Below the pieces are notes generated by a model. It was not told the DNA's origin and did no database searches. It saw only the letters and a program-made list of their open reading frames with translations. DNA of 64,000 bases from Pyrinomonadaceae bacterium (GTDB lineage Bacteria > Acidobacteriota > Blastocatellia > Pyrinomonadales > Pyrinomonadaceae). Made by a program: the position numbers and the translations under genes. The DNA lies in NCBI GenBank assembly GCA_025054715.1, contig JANWYH010000010.1, positions 1-64,000 on the forward strand. The letters are read 5' to 3'. Numbering within the stretch: the first letter of the stretch is position 1; each line of letters opens with the position of its first letter. Positions 17,552-27,502 of this stretch are shown one piece after another.

Positions 17552-18363
17552 CTTTTATTCCTTAAAAGTCCCCTTACGAAGTCCCTGACTCCTTCGACCA
17601 ACCTACTATCAGAGCCTATATCTTCTATCCTTTTGACTATAGCCGAACCTACTACCGCTGCATCGGCAAACTGCCAAATATCTTCTATTTGCTCACGATT
17701 AGATACGCCAAACCCGACTGCCACGGGCAAAGACGAAAGCTTCTTTATTCGCAAGACTAAATCTTTGACCTCTTGACTTAAATTCTTGCTCATTCCAGTA
17801 ACCCCTGTCCTAGAAACGGCATAAATGAACCCAGATGACCTTTTAGCTATCATCTTTAACCTTTCATCTGAAGAAGTTGGAGCAGCAAGAAAAATCACAT
17901 CAAGCCCAGACTTTCGAGCAACTGATATGAAATCATCAGACTCTTCAGGTATTAAGTCTGTTATCAGAATTCCATCAGCCCCTGATAGTTTCGCTTCTTT
18001 GCAAAACCTTTCAAAACCATACTGAAAAATTGGATTCAAATAACTAAAGAAAATCAGAGGAGTTTCAGCTCTTCGACGAAAATTGCTAACAATACGAAAA
18101 ACATCTTCAAGATGAAAAAAATTCCTCAAAGCTCTATCCGAAGCCCGTTGAATTACAACGCCATCAGCCATTGGGTCTGAGAAAGGAATTCCAAGTTCAA
18201 TGACTGTAGCCCCTTCCTCAGCTAGCATTAAAAGCAGTTCCAGCGTAGATTCCAAATTAGGATCTCCGGCAGTTATAAAAGGAATAAAGCCTTTTTGCCC
18301 ACTACCCCTTAAAAGATTGAAAGCCCTCTCGATTCGACTTTCCGTCATCGTCTGAACTAGCAC
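17548..18363 (-). CDS. trpA: Tryptophan synthase alpha subunit
   Basis: TrpA, 271 residues, splits indole-3-glycerol phosphate into indole and glyceraldehyde 3-phosphate and passes indole to TrpB. The catalytic Glu and Asp are in VIELGIPFSDPMADG, loop 6 is ISRTGVTG-like (AVSRTGVTGM), and the phosphate-binding GFGVSNREQ and VGSAIV follow. Start is uncertain: a GTG at 18363 has GAGAG six bases upstream, while ATG at 18348 gives a more usual start but has no clear ribosome-binding site. No trpB or other trp genes are in the window, and the gene sits behind pntB by 47 bases. Confidence 0.92.
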   Translation of the reverse strand: MLVQTMTESRIERAFNLLRGSGQKGFIPFITAGDPNLESTLELLLMLAEEGATVIELGIPFSDPMADGVVIQRASDRALRNFFHLEDVFRIVSNFRRRAETPLIFFSYLNPIFQYGFERFCKEAKLSGADGILITDLIPEESDDFISVARKSGLDVIFLAAPTSSDERLKMIAKRSSGFIYAVSRTGVTGMSKNLSQEVKDLVLRIKKLSSLPVAVGFGVSNREQIEDIWQFADAAVVGSAIVKRIEDIGSDSRLVEGVRDFVRGLLRNKR

Positions 18364-18410
18364 TGCAAGCTCTCAAAAATGCTTCATTCCAGATGCTCTG
18401 AAAACCCTGG

Positions 18411-19805
18411 TCAAACGGCGGCTCTTATTTGAAACAATATATCATCCACAACCTTTTTTGCATCGCCGAAAAGCATCATGGTATTCTCTTTAAAAAACAG
18501 AGGATTCTCGACACCAGCATAACCGCTAGCCATACTGCGTTTCATCACAATCACGTTTCGCGCTTCCCAAACTCTCAGAACAGGCATGCCAGCAATCGGA
18601 CTGTTCGGGTCCTCAAGCGCGCCCGGATTTACAATATCATTTGCACCGATAACCAGAACCGTATCCGTATCTTTGAATTGTTCGTTAATTTCTTCCATCT
18701 CAAACACTATATCGTAAGGAATGTTTGCTTCAGCCAATAAAACATTCATATGACCGGGAAGCCTGCCTGCAACCGGGTGAATCGCAAATCGAACGTCAAT
18801 GCCTTGACTCTTAAGCATTGTAACCATCTCAGCTAGAGAATATTGCGCTTGTGCTACAGCCATTCCATAGCCCGGAACAATTATGATTCTTCGCGAATTT
18901 AAGATTATTTCTGCAGCTTTTTCAACGTTTATTGCATTTACCTCGCCCGATGCCGACTCTACTGCAACCGTGCCCGATTCAGTTCCAAATCCTCCGAGTA
19001 TTACGCTTATGAACGAGCGGTTCATTCCTCGACACATTATGTAACTTAAGATAGCCCCGCTACTTCCTACAAGAGCTCCAGTGATAATCAATAGATCATT
19101 ACTTAGCATAAATCCTGCTGCCGCTGCTGCCCAACCCGAATAGCTATTTAGCATCGAGACAACAACTGGCATATCGGCTCCACCTATTGCCATTACAAGG
19201 TGAATTCCTAAAATACCGGTCAAAATTGTTGCAATCAACAGAATTTTGTGACCTTCTGGAGCGGGAGTATGCAAAAACCATGCTCCAAGAACTATAGTAG
19301 CTACCAACATTAAAAGGTTTATGAAGTGCCTTGCAGGTATTAAGAGAGGTTTTCCTGTTAGGATTCCTTGTAACTTACCAAAAGCTACAACCGAGCCTGT
19401 GAAAGTTATCGAACCTATACAAGCTCCAACGTAAATCTCAAAAAGCTGAACGATTTGTCCCACTTGCGACGAACCCTGACCAGTTTCATAAGTAGCAAAA
19501 CCTACTAAAACCGCCGCTAGACCAACAAAGCTATGCAATATGGCGACAAGCTGTGGCATTGCAGTCATCTGAACCTTTAATGCCACTATAGCTCCAATCG
19601 CTGCCCCAGGAACGAGCGCTGCAAGTAGAATCGAATAGCTGTCCTTATTCATTTGCAAAGCTGTAGCAGCAAGAGCAATAACCATGCCTAAAATTCCATA
19701 GAGATTTCCTCTACGTGCTGTCTCCTGATGAGAAAGCCCACTTAAGCTTAGAATAAACAAGATGCTTGCTGCAATGTATGCAATAACTACAAACCCTTCC
19801 TTCAT
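18411..19805 (-). CDS. pntB: NAD(P) transhydrogenase subunit beta
   Basis: PntB, 464 residues, the membrane and NADP-binding half of the proton-pumping transhydrogenase. About nine membrane segments fill the first 280 residues; domain III follows with the NADP site [12 protein letters not shown], the [18 protein letters not shown] stretch and [11 protein letters not shown]. All are characteristic. It sits 4 bases after pntA. With PntA it drives NADPH formation using the proton gradient. Confidence 0.97.
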   Translation of the reverse strand: MKEGFVVIAYIAASILFILSLSGLSHQETARRGNLYGILGMVIALAATALQMNKDSYSILLAALVPGAAIGAIVALKVQMTAMPQLVAILHSFVGLAAVLVGFATYETGQGSSQVGQIVQLFEIYVGACIGSITFTGSVVAFGKLQGILTGKPLLIPARHFINLLMLVATIVLGAWFLHTPAPEGHKILLIATILTGILGIHLVMAIGGADMPVVVSMLNSYSGWAAAAAGFMLSNDLLIITGALVGSSGAILSYIMCRGMNRSFISVILGGFGTESGTVAVESASGEVNAINVEKAAEIILNSRRIIIVPGYGMAVAQAQYSLAEMVTMLKSQGIDVRFAIHPVAGRLPGHMNVLLAEANIPYDIVFEMEEINEQFKDTDTVLVIGANDIVNPGALEDPNSPIAGMPVLRVWEARNVIVMKRSMASGYAGVENPLFFKENTMMLFGDAKKVVDDILFQIRAAV

Positions 19806-19809
19806 CTCG

Positions 19810-21381
19810 CTACTTCCTAAACATTGACAACATTCGATTGGTTACAAGAAAACCACCTGCTATATTGATCGTTGCGACAAAAACAGCAATAGCACCTAAG
19901 ATAGTGGTAAGATTTATTTCTGATCCAGAAATTTGCAACATACCACCGACTATGATTATTCCGCTGATTGCATTAGTTACGCTCATCAGTGGCGTGTGCA
20001 ACGCAGGTTTTACATTCCATATAACCTGCCAACCAACAAAACAAGCAAGTATAAAAACCGTAAAGTGACTAAGTTTCGACGGCGGAACAAAAGCACCTAT
20101 GAGAAGAAGAGCCATTCCAGCTAGTATAAGCCATATCGGATTGAGATTTTTCTTTGTCTCATTTTCAACTGCAATTCCAGCTGCGCTTTGAGACACAGAA
20201 ACTACATTCTTCGAAGCCATACCCGGTTCAGGCAATGCCGGCTGCATCACTGGTGGCGGATAAGTTATTTTTCCCTCATGAACTACTAGCGCGCTACGAA
20301 TCACTTGATCATCGTAATCTACTTTTAGACCAGAATCACTGCGAAGCTCTTCTAAAAATGCCACTAGAGTGGAACCATAAAGCTGGCTCGAAAGACCCGC
20401 CATGCGGCTAGGAAGATCAGTATAGCCGATAATTGTAACTCCCTTGTAAGTAATAAGCTTACCTGGCTCGGTCATGACACAGTTGCCGCCTTGCTCTGCT
20501 GCAAGATCAACAATCACCGAACCGGGTTTCATGCTTTCCACCATACCCTTTGTTATCAATTTAGGTGCTGGTTTGCCCGGTATCAAAGCAGTGGAAATTA
20601 TTATGTCAACCTCCATTGCTTGCTGGGCGATTAGATTCATCTCAGCCTGAATAAAAGCCTCGCTCATTTCTTTAGCGTAGCCACCAATACCTTCACCTTC
20701 TTCCTTAAGGTTTATCTCCAAAAATTCAGCGCCTAAGCTCTTTACTTGATCCTTTGTTGCTGAACGTGGGTCAAAAGCGCGAACAATAGCACCTAAGGAA
20801 CGAGCTGTTCCTATGGCGGAAAGACCTGCCACTCCTGCGCCTATAACGAAAACCTTAGCTGGCTCAATCCTTCCCGCTGCTGTCATCTGACCACCAAAAA
20901 ACCTCGGAAAATGATTAGCAGCCTCTATAACGGCTCTATAACCAGCAATGTTAGCCATAGCACTTAAAGCGTCCATCTTCTGCGCACGCGTAATGCGCGG
21001 AACGCAATCCATTGCAAAAACAGTTGCTTTTCGAGAAGCTAGATGCTCCAAAAGACGCTTATTTTGTGCGGGCCAGATGAAGCTGATCAGCCACCCTTTC
21101 TCACGTAAAAGATCTGCTTCGTGAATTCCTAATTGTGAATTCTGTTCAGGCGGACGCACCTTTAAAATCACATCAGCCCATCCCCAAAGCTCTCTTACAT
21201 TATCAAAAACATAAGCTCCAGCTTCCCTGTAACTTCCATTTGAAAAGCCTATTTCAGAACCAGCATCCTTCTCTATACCGACCTCAAAATCCAGTTTGCG
21301 AAGTCGCAAAACTGTCTGAGGCGTTGCAGCCACACGTTTTTCTCCTTGATGAACTTCGCGCGGAATACCTATCTTTATCAT
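19810..21381 (-). CDS. pntA: NAD(P) transhydrogenase subunit alpha
   Basis: PntA, 523 residues, the NAD-binding domain I plus the short membrane domain. N-terminal [19 protein letters not shown] is the alanine dehydrogenase/PNT signature, the Rossmann loop is [19 protein letters not shown], and about four membrane helices occupy the last 110 residues. The single-chain form (not split into alpha-1 and alpha-2) agrees with the E. coli type. Gene order pntA-pntB is normal. It is separated from xseB upstream by 75 bases, so it may share that transcript or have its own promoter, which I do not see. Confidence 0.97.
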   Translation of the reverse strand: MIKIGIPREVHQGEKRVAATPQTVLRLRKLDFEVGIEKDAGSEIGFSNGSYREAGAYVFDNVRELWGWADVILKVRPPEQNSQLGIHEADLLREKGWLISFIWPAQNKRLLEHLASRKATVFAMDCVPRITRAQKMDALSAMANIAGYRAVIEAANHFPRFFGGQMTAAGRIEPAKVFVIGAGVAGLSAIGTARSLGAIVRAFDPRSATKDQVKSLGAEFLEINLKEEGEGIGGYAKEMSEAFIQAEMNLIAQQAMEVDIIISTALIPGKPAPKLITKGMVESMKPGSVIVDLAAEQGGNCVMTEPGKLITYKGVTIIGYTDLPSRMAGLSSQLYGSTLVAFLEELRSDSGLKVDYDDQVIRSALVVHEGKITYPPPVMQPALPEPGMASKNVVSVSQSAAGIAVENETKKNLNPIWLILAGMALLLIGAFVPPSKLSHFTVFILACFVGWQVIWNVKPALHTPLMSVTNAISGIIIVGGMLQISGSEINLTTILGAIAVFVATINIAGGFLVTNRMLSMFRK

Positions 21382-21456
21382 CGCTATAAGACTTACAGGA
21401 TAAGAACACTTGAAGAAAAAATCAAAACCTTATTAAGGATTAAAGGTTAAAGCTCT

Positions 21457-21720
21457 TCAAAAGGGGAGATCGTCCTCTGATTTAGGGTAATAGTCCTCTG
21501 ATTCAGGCTTATAGTCCTTCAGATAAAGTTTTTCGTTTTCTTGCATGAGAATCTCAACCTTTTTTTCTATTTCCTTTATCTTTTGCTCGCAAAAACGAAC
21601 TATTTTCATACCTTTTTCAAAATACTGATAGCTTTCCTCAAGTGTCAGATTACCTTCTTCTAGCTTCTTAACTATTTTTTCTAATGCTTCTAGACCTGCT
21701 TCAAATGTCTTTTCTTGCAT
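21457..21720 (-). CDS. xseB: Exodeoxyribonuclease VII small subunit
   Basis: XseB, 87 residues, the small subunit that binds several-to-one to XseA and is needed for nuclease activity on single-stranded DNA. The helical core FEAGLEALEKIVKKLEEGNL, TLEESYQYFEKGM and the later CEQKI segment are standard. An upstream in-frame ATG at 21822 would add 34 hydrophobic and basic residues not found in the family; ATG at 21720 has GAGG at ideal spacing and gives the usual length, so I chose it. The acidic C-terminal tail (ESEDYYPKSEDDL) is common here. It is not adjacent to xseA: a small membrane protein gene lies between them. Confidence 0.9.
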   Translation of the reverse strand: MQEKTFEAGLEALEKIVKKLEEGNLTLEESYQYFEKGMKIVRFCEQKIKEIEKKVEILMQENEKLYLKDYKPESEDYYPKSEDDLPF

Positions 21721-21802
21721 AAGATCCTCAGAAAGAATTTTTGATCTCTTTGACAACCTTATCAAGATCAGGATCACAAAAACTAAACTTTTTAACAGCT
21801 TT

Positions 21803-22390
21803 TTAGCTCTCTTTATTGACAAAAGAAATAAACTCTCTTCCTATCTTTTCAGCTACCCTTCTAGCTAACTTTTCATCCTTAACCGAAGTGACTTTCCAAA
21901 CATTCCCTTCACGCCGCATCTTTAGAACCATATCGCGATCTGCTCTTCTAATCTGAGCTTCATCACCTTCAATTCTTATCTCAACAAACCTATCAAACGC
22001 CAAAGCGATAGCCCACCAAGGCACATCTTCAAAATTCTTTGTCTGTTCCCGAATCAATTCAGCAATCTCAATCCTTGCTTTATCTTTGACAAGGGGCAAA
22101 ATCGAAGTAACCGATGCAGTAAAATTCTCAGTAATCTTTGGCGGTAGATTCCTTCCGTAAAGCTCAAACGCTTCCTCCACAACTTGCAGTGTAAAATCTT
22201 CAACTACAGCATCCACATCAATTAACTCATTAAGTTTTTGCAAGTTATTTTCTCTAGAAGATTTAACTAAAAGAGCAAGCGAGTATTGTGGCGTTGTTTT
22301 GAGCTTGTTCCAATAAACAAAAGCCGTTGCCGACAGCAACAAAAAAAGAATTACCGAAAAAAGCACTGCAAGTTTTACAAAGTTCCACAT
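21803..22390 (-). CDS. Membrane-anchored DUF2939-like protein
   Basis: A 195-residue protein with one N-terminal membrane segment (VKLAVLFSVILFLLLSATAFVYW) and a soluble remainder that resembles DUF2939: PQYSLALLVKSSRENNLQKL followed by a Val-Asp-Val turn, and a late conserved VWKVTSV. It is probably anchored in the inner membrane facing the periplasm. Function unknown. It lies between xseA (3 bases away) and xseB, which is unusual, and its stop is 82 bases before the xseB start. Confidence 0.65.
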   Translation of the reverse strand: MWNFVKLAVLFSVILFLLLSATAFVYWNKLKTTPQYSLALLVKSSRENNLQKLNELIDVDAVVEDFTLQVVEEAFELYGRNLPPKITENFTASVTSILPLVKDKARIEIAELIREQTKNFEDVPWWAIALAFDRFVEIRIEGDEAQIRRADRDMVLKMRREGNVWKVTSVKDEKLARRVAEKIGREFISFVNKES

Positions 22391-22393
22391 AAA

Positions 22394-23767
22394 TTACTCT
22401 TTAACAACACAAATTATCCTGCCATTTGCCAGAATTATCTCCAACTGTTCACCTTTCTTAACTTGATTTGCATCCTTTATTATTTTACCTTCTTGATTTC
22501 GGACTATTGCGTAACCCCGTTCCAAAATAGCAAGAGGCGAAACCGCATTTAGAGAGACTTTCCTTAATTCGAGCAAAGCACGAAAACGCTGCACAAAGTC
22601 CCTTTTCAATAGCAAATGACGCTTTAACGACTCAAACCTTCCCTTTTTTTCTTGATAGTTATTACGTAAGACTAGCGGAGAAACTCTACGCTTTAGGTTA
22701 TCGAGTAAAAGTTTTTTTTCTCCGAGCGTGTTTTCAACCGAAGTCCTTAATTTCGCAGTTAAGAAGTTCAATATGTTTCTTTTTTGCTTCGTATCCTTAA
22801 CAAATTTTGAGAAAGGAAGCCTAAATCTTTGCAACAAGTTTTCCTTACTGGCTTTTATGTTTTCTATGCAGTGCAACAGCCTTTTCTTTGTATCGCCAAT
22901 TTTCTCTAAAAGTTTTCTTTCTATTTCAGCTATCTCTTTCGCAGCAGCCGTTGGCGTAGGTGCTCGATGATCAGCTACAAGATCGGCTATTGTAAAATCT
23001 CGCTCGTGACCTACAGCTGAAATAATCGGTATTTTAGAATCTGCGATTGCTCTTGCGACGACTTCACTGTTGTAAGCCATCAAGTCTTCAATTGAACCAC
23101 CACCTCGTCCAACTATTAAAACGTCTATTCTTTCTTCTTCCGGGCAAATCGAATTATAGTTATTTGCCAATCTTATAGCTGAAGCTATCTCTTCGGCTGC
23201 GCCATTACCTTGAACCTTTGTTGGTATTAGAGTTATTTTGATAAAACTAGTCTTCTCTCTGAGAATCTTAAGCATATCTGTTATCGCAGCACCTTGAAGT
23301 GAGGTAACTATCCCAACTCTACGCACCCATTCGGGCAAACTCTTTTTTCGAGATTCATCGAAAAGCCCTTCTGAGTTTAGCTTCTCCTTAAGCTGTTCTA
23401 TAGCTTCATGTATAGCTCCTTTTCCGTAAGGCTCAAGTTTATAGACTACGATTTGACAATCACCATAGTTCTTATAAAACGAGACCTCCCCATAGACTAA
23501 AACGTGCATACCGTTTTTAATACTGAAGCCAAACTGACTATTCACGCCAGCAAAACACACTGCTTTTATTTGAGCGCCTTTTTCATCCTTCAGACTAAAA
23601 TACCAGTGCCCGGCACCAGACTCACCAAAACTTGTGACTTCTCCCTCAACCCAAACATAAGAAATGTTTTCTTCTAAACTCTGCTTTATCAAATCGCAAA
23701 GCTCAGAAACGGTTAAAACTTCTCGGTAAGCATCGGAAATCGTATCTTCATAAATAGTTTTCCACAT
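22394..23767 (-). CDS. xseA: Exodeoxyribonuclease VII large subunit
   Basis: XseA, 457 residues, the catalytic subunit that cuts single-stranded DNA from both ends into oligonucleotides. An OB-fold domain leads (WVEGEVTSF, HWYFSLKDEKGAQIKAVCF), followed by the catalytic core with VGRGGGSIEDLMAYN and SAVGHERDFTIADLVADHRA, then a long coiled-coil and a short C-terminal beta domain. The motifs are complete. The gene begins 4 bases after the VWA gene ends, so it is likely co-transcribed with it. Confidence 0.96.
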   Translation of the reverse strand: MWKTIYEDTISDAYREVLTVSELCDLIKQSLEENISYVWVEGEVTSFGESGAGHWYFSLKDEKGAQIKAVCFAGVNSQFGFSIKNGMHVLVYGEVSFYKNYGDCQIVVYKLEPYGKGAIHEAIEQLKEKLNSEGLFDESRKKSLPEWVRRVGIVTSLQGAAITDMLKILREKTSFIKITLIPTKVQGNGAAEEIASAIRLANNYNSICPEEERIDVLIVGRGGGSIEDLMAYNSEVVARAIADSKIPIISAVGHERDFTIADLVADHRAPTPTAAAKEIAEIERKLLEKIGDTKKRLLHCIENIKASKENLLQRFRLPFSKFVKDTKQKRNILNFLTAKLRTSVENTLGEKKLLLDNLKRRVSPLVLRNNYQEKKGRFESLKRHLLLKRDFVQRFRALLELRKVSLNAVSPLAILERGYAIVRNQEGKIIKDANQVKKGEQLEIILANGRIICVVKE

Positions 23768-23771
23768 AAAC

Positions 23772-25427
23772 TTATTGTCCCATTTTCACTTCTTCAATTA
23801 CAACATAAGCGTTTTCACGAGAAACCCTTACTCTCAGACGCGGATTTTTCCCGTCTGTAGAAGGACTCATATCGGAGCGAAAAGTTATCGTGTAAGCGCT
23901 TTTTAGTTGCAGAGCTATATCATCGTAAGCTTTCTGTATTTGCTCGAGTTGACTAATTTGATAGTAAAAACCTCCAGAAGCCTTTGCTAACATTGGTCCC
24001 TCTTCCTTAGCTTTTGAAGTAAGCGACATGTATTTTGTCCAGACTGGATCAGATGTCTTTGACAAATCAGTCTGAGCCGAAAAAGCAATCAGCGATGAAG
24101 GAACATATAAAGGATAAATCAACACACCACTTTCTTGAATAGTTGGAATTAGGTCGCTAAAGGACAAGAACGAACGATTGTCATCTCCATCTGAAAGAAT
24201 AACTATAGCCTTTCTTTCCTTTTGAAAAGGACGCAAAACCTCTACGAGCACGTATGCAAGAGCATCGTAAAACGCCGTAGCACCACCAGCATCGAATTCA
24301 TTTAGCGACATGTAGAGCTTTTCTCTATCGGTTGTAAAATCTGCGAGAACCTTCACATCATCATTAAAGGTAACTATGGCAATTCTATCTTTTTTGTCCA
24401 TAGCGTCAATGAAAGCCTTAGCAGCTCGACGGATAAAATCTATGTAGTTTTCGACACTTCCTGAAACATCCAGCAGCAATACGAGGTTCACTGGAGCCTT
24501 GACTGGCTCGGCCGAAATAATTTCCTTTTGCTGGTCTTTTTCTAAAACCATGAAATCATCTTTCTTTAATCCTGAAACGGCTCTTCCTTCAGAATCTAAA
24601 ACTCTAACCACGATTTGCTTTACACCAGAATTGTCTAGTGAAGCATCTTTTTGAAACTTTAGTAAAGGTTCGGCTCTTCTTGGCGGAAGCGTTTTTGCAT
24701 AATCACCAAAATACTTTGGACTTACGCGCCTTATAGCCTCCATCAGAAGACCATCTCCGCTTCGGATTATAGCCTTTGCAGCTTCAGTTAATGGTCTTTC
24801 TCTTAAATCGGGAGGCACTTCGGAAGGATGAACATTAAATAAAATTATGCCCCGCTCGGTCTTAAAATCCAATTTCCTTCGAGCCTTTTTATCCTCTTTT
24901 GAATTTTCTTTATCCGTTCTTCCTGAAATAACAAAACGACCAGCCGCCTTCTCCTTAATCTCCCCGACATCCACCGCACTTAAGAAGCGCGGGTAAGAAG
25001 AAAGCCAAGAGAACTTGTATTCCAAATCATCTATCGGAATGTCAGTCGAAATAGTCCCCGTTTGCGTCCTTGCATCGCAAAACTTAAAGTATCCCAAAAA
25101 CCTGATTTCACCATCCTTAGTTTTTGCTCTTACAATCAAATTTGCAGGCATTTGAATAGTTAAGTCTACGCGTTGACTCTCTTCAGGAGTCACAACGATT
25201 TGTAATCCCCTCTTTCTTTGCAAGATTTTGATTTCCTTTTCGTAAAAAGGCTTGTTGGATTCTACTCCAATGCTAAGCTGCTTCACATCTTCTTTACCGA
25301 AAACGATTATCTTTCCGTGCAAATTTTCTATCTCTATCTCCTCTGCGTTTCCAGATATATCAAAATTAAAAGTCTGAGCTTGAAAAGATGTGCAAAGCAA
25401 AAATGTAAAAATTATCCAACGAATCAT
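23772..25427 (-). CDS. Secreted VWFA-domain protein of acidobacterial type
   Basis: A 551-residue exported protein with a signal peptide (MIRWIIFTFLLCTSFQAQ). The first third is beta-rich, of a DUF4097-like look. The last 280 residues hold a von Willebrand factor A domain of the kind found in acidobacteria (VWFA-related, TIGR03436 style): a leading VVRVLDSEGRAVSGLKKDDF module, the MIDAS DVSGS and the later LSDGDDN. It may bind a metal-dependent protein partner in the periplasm. It begins 2 bases after the Ser/Thr kinase ends and is probably transcribed with it and xseA. Confidence 0.85.
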   Translation of the reverse strand: MIRWIIFTFLLCTSFQAQTFNFDISGNAEEIEIENLHGKIIVFGKEDVKQLSIGVESNKPFYEKEIKILQRKRGLQIVVTPEESQRVDLTIQMPANLIVRAKTKDGEIRFLGYFKFCDARTQTGTISTDIPIDDLEYKFSWLSSYPRFLSAVDVGEIKEKAAGRFVISGRTDKENSKEDKKARRKLDFKTERGIILFNVHPSEVPPDLRERPLTEAAKAIIRSGDGLLMEAIRRVSPKYFGDYAKTLPPRRAEPLLKFQKDASLDNSGVKQIVVRVLDSEGRAVSGLKKDDFMVLEKDQQKEIISAEPVKAPVNLVLLLDVSGSVENYIDFIRRAAKAFIDAMDKKDRIAIVTFNDDVKVLADFTTDREKLYMSLNEFDAGGATAFYDALAYVLVEVLRPFQKERKAIVILSDGDDNRSFLSFSDLIPTIQESGVLIYPLYVPSSLIAFSAQTDLSKTSDPVWTKYMSLTSKAKEEGPMLAKASGGFYYQISQLEQIQKAYDDIALQLKSAYTITFRSDMSPSTDGKNPRLRVRVSRENAYVVIEEVKMGQ

Positions 25428-25429
25428 AG

Positions 25430-27373
25430 TTACTTACCTGAACTTATAAGTTTTTCCTTCATTTTTTGTTGCCATTTCGTTTTAGGTAGTTCGTTGTCTT
25501 CAAACTGACTAAGCAAATCTTGGAGAGACTCCCCACCAGCTAGTCGGGTCTTGAAATAAAAAAGCGCTGTAGTTATCGAAAAAAATGGTAGCAAGAAAAT
25601 TGATACAGGCATCCAAAGCATCTCAAAAGTTGTTTCAACTATGGTCCTTCTAAATTCCATCTCTTCAACTTTTTGTGGTCCTTCTGGTAGCCTCACCGTA
25701 GGTCTAACCTGTAAGAACATAGCGCTTTCGCTACTTTGAAATATCTGTTCGATATAAGGAAAGTAGGCTTTAGTGACTGCATTGGCAAGCACATTCAGTA
25801 GTATTGCCAAAACAAATGGAGCAAAGTAAGAAAGAATAACCAGTGCAAAAGCCGTTCTATAGGAGCGCTTGACCAATTCTGCAGAACGTTTGAAGGCCTG
25901 CTTGATTCTCAAGTTTTCTATAACAACCACAGGAGAAATCAAAAGATACCGAACAGCAATCCAAATTCCCGGTATGATACAGCAAAGAACACCAAGAAAT
26001 GAAATAATCGAAAAAATAACTACAGTTACAACGAGTTTTTTCAATTTAGGTCTTATAAGCTTAAAAATTTTAGTCAGCTCGATAGGTCTTAGTGGCAAAG
26101 CTAGTCTCTGCCCAACCAACCAAGTTGAATAGCCTACTAAAAAGGCAGCAGAAACGCTTTGAACAAGAAAAGAAAGAACGCTGAAAGTAGTTAAAGCAAA
26201 TAGTTCAAAAGGTCCGCCGATCACATAAAAAACATCAAGTGCATTAAAAATAGCTTTTGAAAGACCAACCAGTGCACCCGGTAAAACAACTAAAAAGCCT
26301 ATTAGTAAAAACTTTGGTAGGTATTCGCTGTAAATAATCATTGATTTTTGAAGAAGCTGCCCTATACCTTCGCTATGCGCTCTCAGCTTTGCTGCAAAAG
26401 CTTGAGCTGTTTGAGGACGGTCATCAGGGTTTTTAGAAAGTGCCTGGTGAACGATTTGCTTTACCTTTTTCGGAACACCATCGGCAATAAGTGGTGGAGG
26501 CTCTTCTTTAATATGAGCCTGCATTACCGTAGTATTATCTCCCTCAAACGGCACTTTACCAGAAAGCATTCTATAGGTTATTACACCGATCGAGTAAATA
26601 TCACTTCTTGAATCAAGCTTTTCACCGCGGCATTGCTCAGGTGACATGTATAATGGGGTTCCTAAAATCGTTCCAACCTTCGTCAGATTCCCTGACAAAC
26701 GCTCCGTTTCAAGCCCCCTTTGTTGAGTTTCTCTTGCAAATAGCCGAGCAGTTGGATTTTCTGTGCTAGAAATAAGCAAGGTTTCTTGTTCAGACAAAGT
26801 TGCCTTGATCGCGTCTTCCGAACCTTTTGAAGAGCTTTCATTAGAAAAGTCTTCATCTTCAGCTAGAACCTCAAGTTTTGCGATTCCGAAATCCAAAACC
26901 TTTACCGTGTAGCCACCTCTTTGATTTGGTTCTAGCCAGATGTTCTCCGGTTTCAAATCCCTGTGAATTATACCTTGTTGATGAGCCTGATGAACTGCTG
27001 AGCATATCTGTTCGATAATATCCAAAGTCCATGAAAGAGATAAACTTTTCTCATCTTCCAGAATCTCGGCAAGAGTGCATCCATCAAGATACTCCATAAC
27101 CAAATAGGCGACATCCTCGCCTTGATTCGTCTTAGCAAAACCAAAATCCGTAACATCAACTACATTTGGATGCCTCAAACGTCCTGCCGCTCTAGCTTCT
27201 CTACGAAATCTCTCAACAAATTCAGCCCTCTTCATAAACTGCGGTGAAATTACCTTAACCGCAACGAAGCGATCCGTTCCAAGATGGGTAGCAAGATAAA
27301 CCGCCCCCATACCACCGCGCCCCAATTCTCTTTCTATCTTATACTTTCCGTCAAGAATTTCTCCCAACAACAT
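25430..27373 (-). CDS. Ser/Thr protein kinase with membrane C-terminal domain
   Basis: A 647-residue kinase of the Hanks type. The Gly-rich loop LGRGGMGAVY, catalytic Lys in VAVK (about residue 40), HRDLKPEN (137-144), DFG (161-163) and GTPLYMSPEQ (238-247) are all present, so it is predicted active. Between DFG and the SPE motif there are about 80 residues instead of the usual 25-30, and the extra part is rich in Ser, Thr and Glu. From about residue 335 follows a hydrophobic region with six or more helices and a CCIIPGIWIAVRY motif, like the glycerophosphodiesterase-membrane/DUF975-type domain. Start: TTG at 27388 is in frame, but AGGGAAG is best placed for ATG at 27373. Confidence 0.9.
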   Translation of the reverse strand: MLLGEILDGKYKIERELGRGGMGAVYLATHLGTDRFVAVKVISPQFMKRAEFVERFRREARAAGRLRHPNVVDVTDFGFAKTNQGEDVAYLVMEYLDGCTLAEILEDEKSLSLSWTLDIIEQICSAVHQAHQQGIIHRDLKPENIWLEPNQRGGYTVKVLDFGIAKLEVLAEDEDFSNESSSKGSEDAIKATLSEQETLLISSTENPTARLFARETQQRGLETERLSGNLTKVGTILGTPLYMSPEQCRGEKLDSRSDIYSIGVITYRMLSGKVPFEGDNTTVMQAHIKEEPPPLIADGVPKKVKQIVHQALSKNPDDRPQTAQAFAAKLRAHSEGIGQLLQKSMIIYSEYLPKFLLIGFLVVLPGALVGLSKAIFNALDVFYVIGGPFELFALTTFSVLSFLVQSVSAAFLVGYSTWLVGQRLALPLRPIELTKIFKLIRPKLKKLVVTVVIFSIISFLGVLCCIIPGIWIAVRYLLISPVVVIENLRIKQAFKRSAELVKRSYRTAFALVILSYFAPFVLAILLNVLANAVTKAYFPYIEQIFQSSESAMFLQVRPTVRLPEGPQKVEEMEFRRTIVETTFEMLWMPVSIFLLPFFSITTALFYFKTRLAGGESLQDLLSQFEDNELPKTKWQQKMKEKLISSGK

Positions 27374-27502
27374 AACTTCCCTTTTCAACAGATTATATTT
27401 AATCCGCCAATAAAAATCTTTTCTGGCTGACTTTTTTTTCCGAATATGTTAAATTCAAAACTTGCAACTTTTAATTCTTAATTCTAAACGGAGCTAAAAA
27501 AG

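Noticed and set aside
21721-21822. 34 extra residues at the front of XseB
   Set aside because: The extension is hydrophobic and basic, is not part of the family, overlaps the preceding gene, and lacks a good ribosome-binding site; ATG 21720 has GAGG.
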